From Thioalkalivibrio sp. HK1 (GTDB lineage Bacteria > Pseudomonadota > Gammaproteobacteria > HK1): DNA of 64,000 bases. The translations under genes and the position numbers were made by a program. Location: assembly GCA_000583135.1 (NCBI GenBank), contig JFBG01000001.1:1-64000 (forward strand). Reading direction: 5' to 3'. Each line of letters opens with the position of its first letter. Within the stretch, counting starts at the first letter, position 1. The notes under the pieces were generated by a model that saw only the letters and a list, made by a program, of their open reading frames with translations, did no database searches and was not told the origin of the DNA. Positions 8,236 to 17,057 of this stretch are shown here, piece after piece.

Positions 8236-10569
8236 TTACCATCTCGGCGCTCGCTTTGGCTTCGATGATCCGGATAGCCCGGCCTCGACGGATTCTCGGG
8301 CGGCCCATTCCCGGTCGCCGAAGATTTCCTCGATCCCCCGAATCCATTCGCGATGCGTAAGGGGCGTGGTGCAGATCCCGCGCAGATCGGCATAGAGGCT
8401 GCGAGAGATGGCCTCGTCCAACCCCGATCCGAGAAGGCGAGCGACGAAGGCGGTCGCATCGCCGACGGATCGACAACGCTCTTTGGCGCGCTCGCGCAGC
8501 GTCCTAGCCGATTCTTCCAATCCGACACCGGCGGCGACGATCGCGCACTCCGCCCCGGCCATCGGATCTGCGCTCATCGTCGATGCGCCCTCGAGCAGTC
8601 GCTCCACCCAAAGCGGCTGATCGAGATCGCGGGCGACGATGCGCGCAAGGCGAATCCTCTCTTGCGGGCCGCCGCCATCGGGGGATCTTCCCGCCGACAT
8701 CCTTTCTTCCCATCCGGCGTAGAGTTCGCAGGCGATATCGATTCCCCGTGCCCGATCTTTCAATCGGGTCGATGCGAAGTGCCCGAGGGTCGCAAGGCCT
8801 TGGAGGCGAGCTACGTTCTCGGCCGCCCGCCGGATCAACGATAGGGTGCGCTCGTGATCGCCGAGATGACGATCGACGGCGGCGATCAGATCGAGGGCTT
8901 GACCCGGATCCGAGCCCTCTTCCCGCCAGCGATCCTCGGCCGCGCCGAGCAGTTTGTCGACATAGAAAGCATCGCCGATCCCCTCCATCACCTCGTCTGC
9001 GAGAAAGAGGAGATCGGGCAGCCCGCGGGCATTGCGCTCGCGCTCCAAGAAGGCGGTGTAAAGCGCTTGATTCGCCTCGCGCCGCTGCAACTTCTCCTCG
9101 ATGCGAGCGACCCAAGGGGCATCGTCGGCAAAATCCGTCCGCACCCTTTTGGCTACATTTTGCATTTCGCCCAGACTTGCGACCCGCTCTTCCGCCTCCT
9201 GCAGGGATCGGCGGGCGAGGGCGCGCGCTTTTTCCGCCCCCTCCCCCTCGGACCGTTGTGCGATATCGCAGGCCAAAGCCACGATCGGAAGCAACTCATG
9301 GCTCCCCTTGGCCAGATCGACGGCCTTGGCCGCCGCTTCGAGGGCGAGGAGATGGTCGCTCAATTTTTCTTGGATCGATTCGGCAAGGCGAGCGAGCCCC
9401 GGTGAATCCCCGGCGCGATCGATGGCTTTGATCGCGGCGTTGCGGGCCTGTTCGGGATCGAGGGTTGCCAGCTCGCCTGCGATATTGGCCAGCTCCGAAG
9501 GATTCGATACGCGCTCGATGGCGCGCTCCAAGATCCCCTTGGCGAAGGTCGGCTCGTCGAGCGCGCTTGCGGCCTCGCTCGCCAACCGACAGATATCGCT
9601 CGCCGCCGTTGTGAGTTGCTCGATCTTGGCGTAGTAGCGTTTGGCCAGATCGGGGTTTTGCAGGGAGCGGGCGATCGTGCCCGCGATCTCCGACAATTTT
9701 TCCCGGTCGCTGATTTCTCCCAGCGCATTTTCGTAGGCGGCGGCCGCTCCCGCTTTATCGTCGTTGACTTCGAGCAGTCCGGCGGCGAGATCCAACTGCT
9801 CTTCGAAGGTCATGCAAAAGTCGCCGGCTTGCTCCATCAGCTCGCTTGCGCGCCCCGAGTCTTGGGCGAGATCGCGGTAGGCGGTGGCCAGCGCCACGAA
9901 ATCCTTGGTGAATTGACAATCGATCTCCGCCTCGTCGAGCAGACGTCGGATCCACTCGCCATCGTCGAAGAGGGTATGAACGATGCCCGCAAAGGCGATC
10001 GTCGCTTGGAGGTCTTGGCAAAGACCGGCGCTGCCTTCGAGGAATTCGCGGGCCAATTCGACCTCTTTCGCCTCGTGCAGACAAGCGACGATCTCCCGCA
10101 CGCCATCGAGGTCCTTGATCTCGCTGCGGATCTTGTCGAGGAGGCCATTTGCGAGATCGGTCCCTCCCTCGAGGGTGCGGGCAACACCGATTGCGGCGAG
10201 GGTTTCGCCCGTGGAGCTGGCATCGCGCAAGGCGATCTCGATATGTTCTCGGGCCTTGTCGGGATCGCCGCCTATCGGTCCGGCCAGGCTGCGGGCGAAT
10301 GCAAGATGCTCTTGGGCATCGAAGAGCATCTCTTCGGCCTGATCGCGGATCTCGCAGGCGAACTCTCGATCGCCGATCTCGGCAACGGCGGTCTCGGCGA
10401 CCCGGATATAGTCCAGCGGCATCTGACAAAGCGCTTCGGCTTGCCGGAAAAGATGCTTGGCATAGTCGATATCGGCGGGTTCGGCCGACGCTTTCTTTGC
10501 CAGCGATATGAAATCGTCGATCGATTGACAAGAGGCTTCCTCGCCTTCGATTCGCTCTTTGATGGCCAT
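8236..10569 (-). CDS. Large alpha-helical repeat (TPR/Sel1-like) protein of unknown function
   Basis: About 777 residues, almost entirely helical, built from degenerate 35-45-residue units of the form LA..(x)..D.ELAR.LLE.A.....D. It has no signal peptide or membrane segment, so it is probably a cytosolic scaffold. Patterns such as DLANGLLDKI, ELAREFLEGSAG and KRYYAKIEQL recur at regular spacing. I chose the ATG at 10569 because translation from the upstream TTG (10644) adds a 25-residue basic stretch of no family character; neither start has a good ribosome site. I do not recognise a named family. The neighbouring YkgJ-type gene lies 147 bp upstream on the same strand and may share a transcript. 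Confidence 0.7.
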   Translation of the reverse strand: MAIKERIEGEEASCQSIDDFISLAKKASAEPADIDYAKHLFRQAEALCQMPLDYIRVAETAVAEIGDREFACEIRDQAEEMLFDAQEHLAFARSLAGPIGGDPDKAREHIEIALRDASSTGETLAAIGVARTLEGGTDLANGLLDKIRSEIKDLDGVREIVACLHEAKEVELAREFLEGSAGLCQDLQATIAFAGIVHTLFDDGEWIRRLLDEAEIDCQFTKDFVALATAYRDLAQDSGRASELMEQAGDFCMTFEEQLDLAAGLLEVNDDKAGAAAAYENALGEISDREKLSEIAGTIARSLQNPDLAKRYYAKIEQLTTAASDICRLASEAASALDEPTFAKGILERAIERVSNPSELANIAGELATLDPEQARNAAIKAIDRAGDSPGLARLAESIQEKLSDHLLALEAAAKAVDLAKGSHELLPIVALACDIAQRSEGEGAEKARALARRSLQEAEERVASLGEMQNVAKRVRTDFADDAPWVARIEEKLQRREANQALYTAFLERERNARGLPDLLFLADEVMEGIGDAFYVDKLLGAAEDRWREEGSDPGQALDLIAAVDRHLGDHERTLSLIRRAAENVARLQGLATLGHFASTRLKDRARGIDIACELYAGWEERMSAGRSPDGGGPQERIRLARIVARDLDQPLWVERLLEGASTMSADPMAGAECAIVAAGVGLEESARTLRERAKERCRSVGDATAFVARLLGSGLDEAISRSLYADLRGICTTPLTHREWIRGIEEIFGDREWAARESVEAGLSGSSKPKRAPRW

Positions 10570-10716
10570 GAGATGAAGTCCGTTTTCGAATCGACGCTTT
10601 TTCGAAGGGTCGGTTTGGGAAGTCGCGGGGGGTAATCTTGCCAACGAGAGCGAAGGCGAGGAAAAAGCCTTCGTCTACCGCCGTCCACCGCAGGGGGGCG
10701 TGAGTGCCGATGGAGA

Positions 10717-11637
10717 TCACTCCTCGTATTGTCGGCGCTGCAACTCCTCTCGCTGCTTTGCGATCTCATCCTCTCGTCTTGCCGCCCATGTTTCTTTTCG
10801 CTGCGCGATGCGTCGCTTGCGAGCCCCGTCCTTGACCGGGATGCTCATCTCGCCGAAGAGAATTTGCTGCAAGAAACGCATGCTGAAGGCGAGCAGTCGC
10901 TCCTCGTCGTCGGCCAGCGCATCGATCTCATCCGCATCGATATCGAAGATATCGCGAAAACTTCGAGCGCGAATGAAATCGCGGAAGCTGTCCAGATCGT
11001 AGCTGCACATATCGAAGAGCTGCAGACTTCGAGCGGAGGGGGCGCCGACCGTCGGTCCGCTCGAGCGTTTTTTCAGCACGATATCGCGCCATGCGCGATT
11101 ATGGTCGTCATAAGGCTCGATGCCCTGTTCGGTGCGATATTCGGCGACGCTTCGGGTTTTCGCCTCCTCGTGCCCCAAGCAATGATCCTCTCGGACCACG
11201 AAGTAGATATCGTCGACGCTCGATTCATCCTTGCGTCGGACCCCCATATTCCCGAGGGCGTAATAGCGACAGGCGACCGGGCGATCTTCGTAGACGCTGC
11301 AGCCCGCATCGGTCAAAAAGGTGCATTCGGTGGTGCCCGGGCGGGTGCGCATCTTGAGCCCCGGCATCCCGTGAAAATCCATCTCGAAGGGGATGGTGTA
11401 TCGGGTTACGAATTCCTTCGAATCCATATCCAAGCGGCGTTTGAGGCGCAGGATATCGTAAGGGGTCAAGGTGATATCGATATTCCGACAGCAGGCGTTG
11501 AAGCAGGCGATACCGGGATGGCAATTGAATCGGAATTCGCTTTCCAGCTGCAGTTCGGCGGGCTCGACCGGGCTGCTATGCGGTGGCGGTTGCCGATCGG
11601 GGACGGGGCGAGCGGAGGAAGGAGGGTCTAAGGGCAT
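10717..11637 (-). CDS. YkgJ-family cysteine-cluster protein (putative Zn/Fe chelating)
   Basis: About 306 residues. The YkgJ (UPF0153) cysteine signature appears as FNCHPGIACFNACCRN near residue 40, followed by a third cysteine region TECTFLTDAGCSVYEDRPVACRYYAL. These proteins are thought to bind a metal or Fe-S centre; the biochemical role is unresolved. The C-terminal third is helical and charged and ends in a basic, glutamine-rich coiled-coil-like tail (REDEIAKQREELQRRQ). The start used is ATG at 11637; a TTG at 11661 would add eight residues. Confidence 0.75.
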   Translation of the reverse strand: MPLDPPSSARPVPDRQPPPHSSPVEPAELQLESEFRFNCHPGIACFNACCRNIDITLTPYDILRLKRRLDMDSKEFVTRYTIPFEMDFHGMPGLKMRTRPGTTECTFLTDAGCSVYEDRPVACRYYALGNMGVRRKDESSVDDIYFVVREDHCLGHEEAKTRSVAEYRTEQGIEPYDDHNRAWRDIVLKKRSSGPTVGAPSARSLQLFDMCSYDLDSFRDFIRARSFRDIFDIDADEIDALADDEERLLAFSMRFLQQILFGEMSIPVKDGARKRRIAQRKETWAARREDEIAKQREELQRRQYEE

Positions 11638-11681
11638 CTTAAGGATTCGCCGGGATATCAAGGAAAGGGGTCGGTGGGGGA

Positions 11682-11912
11682 GGCGTCGGTGGTTCTATCC
11701 TCGGTTGCGCTTGGAAGGGACGGGTGAGCCGATACGAGGGCTTGGTCCATCGGGGAAGATCGCCGGCGATCGATGCCTTCGACCAAGAGATCGAAGGCGT
11801 CGGTGGTTCTATCCTCGGTTGCGCTTGGAAGGGACGGGTGAGCCGATACGAGGGCTTGGTCCATCGGGGAAGATCGCCGGCGATCGATGCCTTCGACCAA
11901 GAGATCGAAGGC
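11682..11912. repeat. Perfect 114-bp tandem duplication, each unit with nested palindromes
   Basis: Two adjacent identical units (11682-11795 and 11796-11909, plus the first 3 bases of a third) lie between the YkgJ-type gene and aprA. Each unit holds the inverted repeat CTTGGTC...GACCAAG enclosing the 14-bp palindrome GATCGCCGGCGATC (11758-11771 and 11872-11885). Because 114 is a multiple of three, several frames stay open across both units, but none looks like a gene. It may be a small REP-like or mobile palindromic element duplicated in place. Confidence 0.85.
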
Positions 11913-11952
11913 ATCGACGTTCAACGATCCGGTCGGAAAAGAGAGCGGCGAT

Positions 11953-12000
11953 GTCCGTTTTTCTTGGCCAAGATTCAAAGGCTTGGAAGAAAATCCGGAC
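11953..12000 (-). terminator. Long imperfect hairpin just downstream of aprA
   Basis: On the minus strand GTCCG.TTTTCTT.CCAAG pairs with CTTGG.AAGAAAA.CGGAC around a 9-base loop, starting about 46 bases past the aprA stop. There is no clean T-run after it, so it may act as a 3' mRNA-stabilising structure as much as a terminator. Confidence 0.45.
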
Positions 12001-12045
12001 ATCGCCGAAGACGGACCGGGCTTACCGCTCCGATCTCGAAGGGCG

Positions 12046-13977
12046 TCATTCCTTGACCAGCTGCTTCCAATCCACCTTTTTGAGGCTCCATTCGCCGGTG
12101 TCGCGATTGTAAGTGGAGTTGACGAAACAGCGCCAGTTGTCGTCGTCGAGATCGAGATGATCGGTGCGGTAGTAGTAGCCCGGATATCTCGTCTCCTCTC
12201 TGAACTGGATATGCTTCATGTGAGCGAAGGCGGCGAAGAGTCGGTGGTAATTCTCCCACGCTCGCAGCAGTTCGTGCAGATCCTTCGCCCGCATTTTCAG
12301 CGAATCCTCGCGCAGCATATCGAGTTTCTTCTCCGCCACTTTCAGCATCGCAGCGTTGGTCTGGTACATCGTCGAGACCCCGGCTACATATTCGTCCATC
12401 ACTTTTTGCAGGCGGAACTGGAACATCTTCGGGGTGATGTAGTGGGGGTTGATATCGATCGCGGTGGTGTAGTCCTTGTGCTCCAAGAAGTTGCGCACCG
12501 GACGATAGATTTCCTGCACCAGATCGTCGACGCTACGCTCCATCTCCGGCTTCCAATCGCGATTGTCCATCGCGAACTTGACCAAGGCCTTGGCTGCGAT
12601 CCGACCCTCGGTGAACGAGCCGCTCGAGAATTTATGCCCCGATGCCCCCACCCCGTCGCCGGCGCTGAACAAGCCCTTGACGGTGGTCATGCGGTTATAA
12701 CCCCAGTGATAGTGCTCCGGGGTTCCCGGTACATCGTCGGGGCCGGAGCACCATATTCCGGCGCACCCTGCATGACTGCCCAAGAGGTAGGGCTCGGTGG
12801 GCATCAACTCCGACATTTCCTTATCCGGTTCGATATTCTCCCCCGCCCACACGCCGCACTGACCGATGGTCATGTCGAGGAAATCCTCCCATGCCTCGGC
12901 TTCCAAATGCTTGATCTCCCGCGGGGTCATATTGGCTGCGAGATTCTTCATGGCGGTGGGGGTATCCATGAAAATCGGCCCGCGCCCCTCTTTCATCTCA
13001 TGCATCATCAGATGATTGCGCAGGCAGGTGCCCATCGCATGGCCTTTGACATATTTGCCGTAGCCGTTTTTTTGCAAAAGATCGGCGTTGCGGGTCTGGT
13101 AGTCCTCGCCTGCGGCATTCATCGCCTGGGCCTTGAAAAGGAGAAACCAAGCCCCGACCGGTCCGTAGCCGTCTTTGAAGCGGGCGGGCACGAAGCGGTT
13201 TTCCATCAAGGTCAGTTCCGCGCCGACCTCGGCCGCCATGGCGTAGGTCGAACCCGCATTCCACACCGGATACCAAGCCCGTCCGGTTCCCTCTCCGACC
13301 GAGCGCGGACGAAAGACATTGACCGCTCCGCCGGCGGCCATCAGGCAGCATTTGAAGCGATAGATATAGAGTTTGTGATCCCGCACGCTGAAACCCGCCG
13401 CTCCGGCGATTCGAGTGGGATCGTTCTTGTCGGTGACGAGGCGGATGATGAATACCCGCTCTTGGATATTTTCCAGCCCGAGCGATTTCTTGGCCGCTTC
13501 GGCGACGATCCACTTATAGGATTCGCCGTTGATCATGATTTGCCAGCGCCCGGAACGTACCGGTTTGCCGCCATCGGCCAAGGGTTTGCCTTCGTCTCCC
13601 GGCTGCTTCCAGATCGGGAGGCCCCATTTTTCGAAGTTATGCACCGAGTCGTCGACATGGCGGCCGACATCGAAGACCAAGTCCTCTCGCACGATCCCCA
13701 TCAGATCCTGCCGGACATAGCGCACATAGTCGGAAGGATCGTTCTCGCCCATGTAGGTATTGATGGCCGAAAGCCCTTGGGCCACCGCTCCCGAGCGGTC
13801 CATCGCCGCCTTGTCCACCAACTTCACCTTGAGGTCGACTCCCTGCTTGCGAGCCTCTTCGATCCATTGCATGATCTCGAAACCCGCACCGCAAGCGGCC
13901 ATGCCCCCGCCGATGAGCAGGATATCGACCTCCTCTTCGATAATCTCCGGATTACCGAAACCGTATTCTTCCGTCAT
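12046..13977 (-). CDS. aprA: Adenylylsulfate (APS) reductase, alpha subunit
   Basis: 643 residues, the usual AprA length. The N-terminal FAD-binding motif is VDILLIGGGMAACGAGFE. The chain then follows the fumarate-reductase-like flavoprotein fold with recognisable AprA stretches such as GQCGVWAGENIEPDKE and GHKFSSGSFTEGRIA. With AprB it interconverts APS and sulfite plus AMP in the cytosol; in gammaproteobacterial sulfur oxidisers it runs toward APS formation. The start has a strong AAGGAG 8-13 bases upstream. It lies 100 bp downstream of aprB, the standard order. I see no dsr, sat, hdr or qmo genes in the window, so direction rests on lineage inference. Confidence 0.97.
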   Translation of the reverse strand: MTEEYGFGNPEIIEEEVDILLIGGGMAACGAGFEIMQWIEEARKQGVDLKVKLVDKAAMDRSGAVAQGLSAINTYMGENDPSDYVRYVRQDLMGIVREDLVFDVGRHVDDSVHNFEKWGLPIWKQPGDEGKPLADGGKPVRSGRWQIMINGESYKWIVAEAAKKSLGLENIQERVFIIRLVTDKNDPTRIAGAAGFSVRDHKLYIYRFKCCLMAAGGAVNVFRPRSVGEGTGRAWYPVWNAGSTYAMAAEVGAELTLMENRFVPARFKDGYGPVGAWFLLFKAQAMNAAGEDYQTRNADLLQKNGYGKYVKGHAMGTCLRNHLMMHEMKEGRGPIFMDTPTAMKNLAANMTPREIKHLEAEAWEDFLDMTIGQCGVWAGENIEPDKEMSELMPTEPYLLGSHAGCAGIWCSGPDDVPGTPEHYHWGYNRMTTVKGLFSAGDGVGASGHKFSSGSFTEGRIAAKALVKFAMDNRDWKPEMERSVDDLVQEIYRPVRNFLEHKDYTTAIDINPHYITPKMFQFRLQKVMDEYVAGVSTMYQTNAAMLKVAEKKLDMLREDSLKMRAKDLHELLRAWENYHRLFAAFAHMKHIQFREETRYPGYYYRTDHLDLDDDNWRCFVNSTYNRDTGEWSLKKVDWKQLVKE

Positions 13978-14077
13978 TTTCCTCGCTCCTTATCGCAAGA
14001 TTCGTGCGAAACCGAAAAAAAGCGCCTTCGACCACGATGGTCGATGAGCGCCCTTGTCTCGATTTCTCGCCCAAGCA

Positions 14078-14542
14078 TCAGCTCTCGATGAACTGGCTCA
14101 TATCGTACTGGTGGGTCTGTCTCGTGAACAGCAGGGAGTGGTTCTCGATTTCATCCATCACCGGTTCGGGCATATTCCCGTAGGGATCGGCGGATCCTTC
14201 GGGGGTGGTGCGGATCGGAAATTTGAAGCGCTTCATGGTCCCGTTGCGGAATTTGATGGACCACATGATCGAATCCGTCCCTCTAAGGGGCTGTACCGAG
14301 GCCCCCAAAGGAACGACATCGGCATAGTGGCGGACTTCGATTGCCTGCTGCGGGCAGATCTTGACGCAGGAATAGCACTCCCAGCATTGCTCCGGCTCTT
14401 GGTTCCAAGCCTTCATGGCATGGCCGGTTTCGGATCCGTCCATATCGAGTTTCATCAAATCGTGGGGACAGATATACATGCAAGCGGTCTTGTCCTGACC
14501 CTTGCAGCCATCGCATTTGTCGGTACGTACGTACGTAGGCAT
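14078..14542 (-). CDS. aprB: Adenylylsulfate (APS) reductase, beta (iron-sulfur) subunit
   Basis: 154 residues, the typical AprB length. It carries two [4Fe-4S] ferredoxin-type clusters: CDGCKG....CMYICP (residues 10-25) and CWECYSCVKICP (around 53-64). The tail after residue 100 wraps the alpha subunit in known structures. The start at 14542 is preceded by GGAG at proper spacing, and MPTYVRTDKC is the conserved AprB opening; the frame upstream lacks family character. It passes electrons between the AprA flavin and a membrane partner. First gene of the aprBA transcript. Confidence 0.97.
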   Translation of the reverse strand: MPTYVRTDKCDGCKGQDKTACMYICPHDLMKLDMDGSETGHAMKAWNQEPEQCWECYSCVKICPQQAIEVRHYADVVPLGASVQPLRGTDSIMWSIKFRNGTMKRFKFPIRTTPEGSADPYGNMPEPVMDEIENHSLLFTRQTHQYDMSQFIES

Positions 14543-15044
14543 CGGGTTTCTCCTTGAAAATTCGATTCGGTGACCGGATCGGTCCACGCCTTCCAAGTCG
14601 GTGATCGTGATGCGGCGAGGCGAAAAGGGCCTTTTTCGAACGGGCGCGCAACGCAAAGATGCAAAGACGCAAAGACGATCTCAGGCACGATCACGATAGG
14701 GATCCGCAGATCCGAAGGCGAGTATAAGCATCCGAGCCCCGTCACGTCCTTAGATGATTCGATATGCCATAAACGTTTTTTATTCTTCGAAGGCTTGGGA
14801 TGCACTCGTCGCTCATTACTTGAGCGCAAGGACGCCCGCTCGCCAGTCCCGGTCGCTCGCCCCCCCTTTTCGCTCTCGCCCCGAAAAGACCCCGGGCATG
14901 ATCGCCGCATGAGCCTCGGAGCGTCTCGATCGCCCAAGTGGGCTACGAGGGCGCCCCCTTTGCGAATGGCTTGGCGAGTTGCCGTTAAAATCACCGGTAC
15001 CGGAGCATCGAAAACCCTCGATACTCGAGCCTTCTTCAAGGTGG
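14543..15044. promoter_or_regulatory. Intergenic region between divergent aprBA and the AAA ATPase gene
   Basis: About 500 bp with no convincing gene. It must hold the aprBA promoter (minus) and that of the plus-strand ATPase operon. The only local structure I see is a short direct repeat of GCAAAGAC/T (three copies at about 14654-14680) around 115 bp upstream of aprB, a possible regulator site. Confidence 0.35.
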
Positions 15045-15047
15045 ATG

Positions 15048-16226
15048 ATGTATATCAGCAGGGTGAAACTCAAAAATTGGCGGAATTTCGTCGAGGTCGA
15101 TGTGCCGCTGCGACGGCGACAATTCCTCGTCGGACCCAACGCCTCGGGCAAATCCAATTGCTTGGATGTATTTCGCTTCTTGCGCGATATCGCCAAGCCC
15201 GATGGCGGAGGACTTCAACGAGCGGTCAATAAACGAGGCGGGCTCTCGAAGATACGTTGTTTGAATGCGCATAGCAAGCGGGCATCCGAGGTTTTTATCG
15301 GTATCGAGATATCGCCAAACGATTCGGAATCGATCATGGATCGGCCTGAATGGATCTACGAAGTGGGCATCAAGCAATCCCGATCGGGCTCGGTTTTTAT
15401 ATCGAGCGAAAGGGTTGAAAAGAACGATCGCCCGCTATTGGAAAGACCGGATTCCTTGGATGAAGGCGATAAGGAGCGATTGCAGCAAACCCATCTGGAG
15501 CAGGTCAACAATAACAAGGATTTCAGAGAGATCTCCGATTTTCTGGGCAAGATCTCCTATATGCACTTGGTGCCTCAGCTGTTGCGCCACTTCGATGAAA
15601 TCCAAGGCAATATCATGGAAGACGATCCCTTCGGCCAAGGGTTGCTGTATCGCTTGCAGCAGGCCAATAAGAAAAGCAGAGATGCCCGCCTGCGAAAGAT
15701 CAGTGGTGTGATCAAGGTCGCCGTTCCCAATTTGGAGGAGATTCGCTTCGAGCAGGATCCCTTGGGCAAATATCACATCACCGGCAGCGATAACAATTGG
15801 CGACCGAGAAATGCCAAGCAATACGAGGATCAGCTATCCGACGGAACCTTGCGGCTGATCGGGTTGTTGTGGTCGCTGTTGGAAAATAATTCGGTGCTCT
15901 TGTTGGAAGAACCCGAGTTGTCGTTGCACTCGAGTGTCGTCGGCAATTTGGCCGGGCTCTTCCATAAAGCGCAAAAAGGAAAAAACCCGCGCCGGCAGCT
16001 TTTCATCAGCACCCATAGCGCGGAGTTGCTATCGGATTCGGGCATCGACGGCGGGGAAATTCTGGTATTGCAGCCCTCTCTTATCTCGGGCAAAGGGACG
16101 ACGATCACTCCGAGCGTAGATATCAAGGGGATCAAGGCGCTGTTGAAGATCGGGGAGCCGGCGGGTCCGATCGTCATCCGGCGGACCGCACCCGAAAATC
16201 ACCGGCAGACTTCTTTTTCCCTTTGA
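15048..16226 (+). CDS. AAA family ATPase (RecF/OLD-like, AAA_21 type)
   Basis: 392 residues. Walker A is GPNASGKSN at about residue 30 after an ISRVKLKNWRNF opening typical of the SMC/RecF/OLD ATPases; the signature-like SDGTLRLIGLLW, Walker B LLLEEPELSLH and the switch histidine in ISTHSAELL follow. The tail ends in SFSL, similar to the short hydrophobic endings of stand-alone members of this family, so the gene is complete. There is no TOPRIM or nuclease domain. AAGG six bases upstream supports the second of two adjacent ATGs. The DMSP-lyase-like gene follows by about 80 bp. Role unknown; repair or phage defence are the usual guesses. Confidence 0.8.
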   Translation: MYISRVKLKNWRNFVEVDVPLRRRQFLVGPNASGKSNCLDVFRFLRDIAKPDGGGLQRAVNKRGGLSKIRCLNAHSKRASEVFIGIEISPNDSESIMDRPEWIYEVGIKQSRSGSVFISSERVEKNDRPLLERPDSLDEGDKERLQQTHLEQVNNNKDFREISDFLGKISYMHLVPQLLRHFDEIQGNIMEDDPFGQGLLYRLQQANKKSRDARLRKISGVIKVAVPNLEEIRFEQDPLGKYHITGSDNNWRPRNAKQYEDQLSDGTLRLIGLLWSLLENNSVLLLEEPELSLHSSVVGNLAGLFHKAQKGKNPRRQLFISTHSAELLSDSGIDGGEILVLQPSLISGKGTTITPSVDIKGIKALLKIGEPAGPIVIRRTAPENHRQTSFSL

Positions 16227-16306
16227 CGGTCGATGCCGATGGGGATCGATTGAGCGAAGCGGTCGTCGGCAAGATATTTCGACAAAGTTACCGAGAAGTG
16301 ATTTCA

Positions 16307-17056
16307 ATGCCTGAAGAAGATCGAGGGCTCGCTATCAAAAAGCCCGATGGCGATCGGGTATTCGATCGGCTATTGGTGGCCTTGCGGGAGGTGGTGGGCG
16401 AGAGCGCCCGGGATCCGAGCGGGGGCGGATCGAAGATCGCGCTCTTGCATTCGCTGCTCGAACAACCCCTCGAACCGAAGTCCATCGAGGCCGCGCAGAC
16501 CCCTTTGGTAGGGCAATGGCGGCGCCGGCTCGATGAATCGACACGGGATTGCGAGGGAGATCCCCTCGATCGATGCTTGGTCGAGGCTTTGATCGAGGCC
16601 TCGCCCGGGCTTCGCTGGATCGCCCCTTACGGTATCGGCGACGGGGCGGACGAGTTGTTTTTAGGATATACATCGACGCAGCTGATCGGCCCCGATATTG
16701 AGATGCGCAACTACCAAGCCCCTTTCCGGCATCCCGGAGGGTTGGCGATCTGGTTTTCCCTGCAGGCTCCTCATACCCTCTATCCCCGACATCGCCACAA
16801 GGCGCCGGAGATCTACCGCGTTCTTTCGGGGACTGCGAAGTGGCAGCAAGGAGATCGACTTTGGCGGATTCGCCGCCCCGGCGAATGGATCTTCCACCGA
16901 AGCCATGAGGGGCATGCGATGCAAACGGACATGGAGCCGCTGCTTGCGATGGCGGCATGGACCGACCATCTGGATGCTCCGATGTCGGTGCTCGATGCCT
17001 CGTCGAAGACTAAGATGGATGGCCAAGACCCAATGAAGGGCGGGCATCGGCGATGA
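16307..17056 (+). CDS. DMSP-lyase-like cupin protein (DddL/DddQ/DddW group)
   Basis: 249 residues. The C-terminal half is a cupin with motif 1 exactly HxHx3Ex6G (H162, H164, E168 in the string YPRHRHKAPEIYRVLSG) plus Y170, and motif 2 around PGEWIFHRSHEGHAMQT with H203. The surrounding text (VLSGTAKWQ, PLLAMAAWT) is what I know from the DMSP lyases DddL and DddQ, which cleave dimethylsulfoniopropionate to DMS and acrylate with a bound metal. The N-terminal ~100 residues are helical, as in DddL/DddQ. It is cytosolic and co-directional with rpfE-like and recJ; the next start is two bases after its stop. The frame is open from 16223, but the ATG at 16307 fits family length. Activity is inferred. 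Confidence 0.7.
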   Translation: MPEEDRGLAIKKPDGDRVFDRLLVALREVVGESARDPSGGGSKIALLHSLLEQPLEPKSIEAAQTPLVGQWRRRLDESTRDCEGDPLDRCLVEALIEASPGLRWIAPYGIGDGADELFLGYTSTQLIGPDIEMRNYQAPFRHPGGLAIWFSLQAPHTLYPRHRHKAPEIYRVLSGTAKWQQGDRLWRIRRPGEWIFHRSHEGHAMQTDMEPLLAMAAWTDHLDAPMSVLDASSKTKMDGQDPMKGGHRR

Positions 17057-17057
17057 G

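Noticed and set aside
8583-9431. Arg/Pro-rich frames opposite the helical-repeat gene
   Set aside because: Shadow of the helical-repeat frame; composition typical of antisense of GC-rich coding sequence.
11682-11912. CRISPR-like array
   Set aside because: Only two units of 114 bp, directly abutting with no spacers.
11639-12112. Several open frames across the 114-bp duplication
   Set aside because: The unit length is a multiple of three, so frames stay open passively; no start with a ribosome site and no family resemblance.
14524-14537. GTAC tetranucleotide run at the aprB start as a phase-variation tract
   Set aside because: Fewer than four units and it encodes the conserved AprB start MPTYVRTD; chance codon choice is enough.
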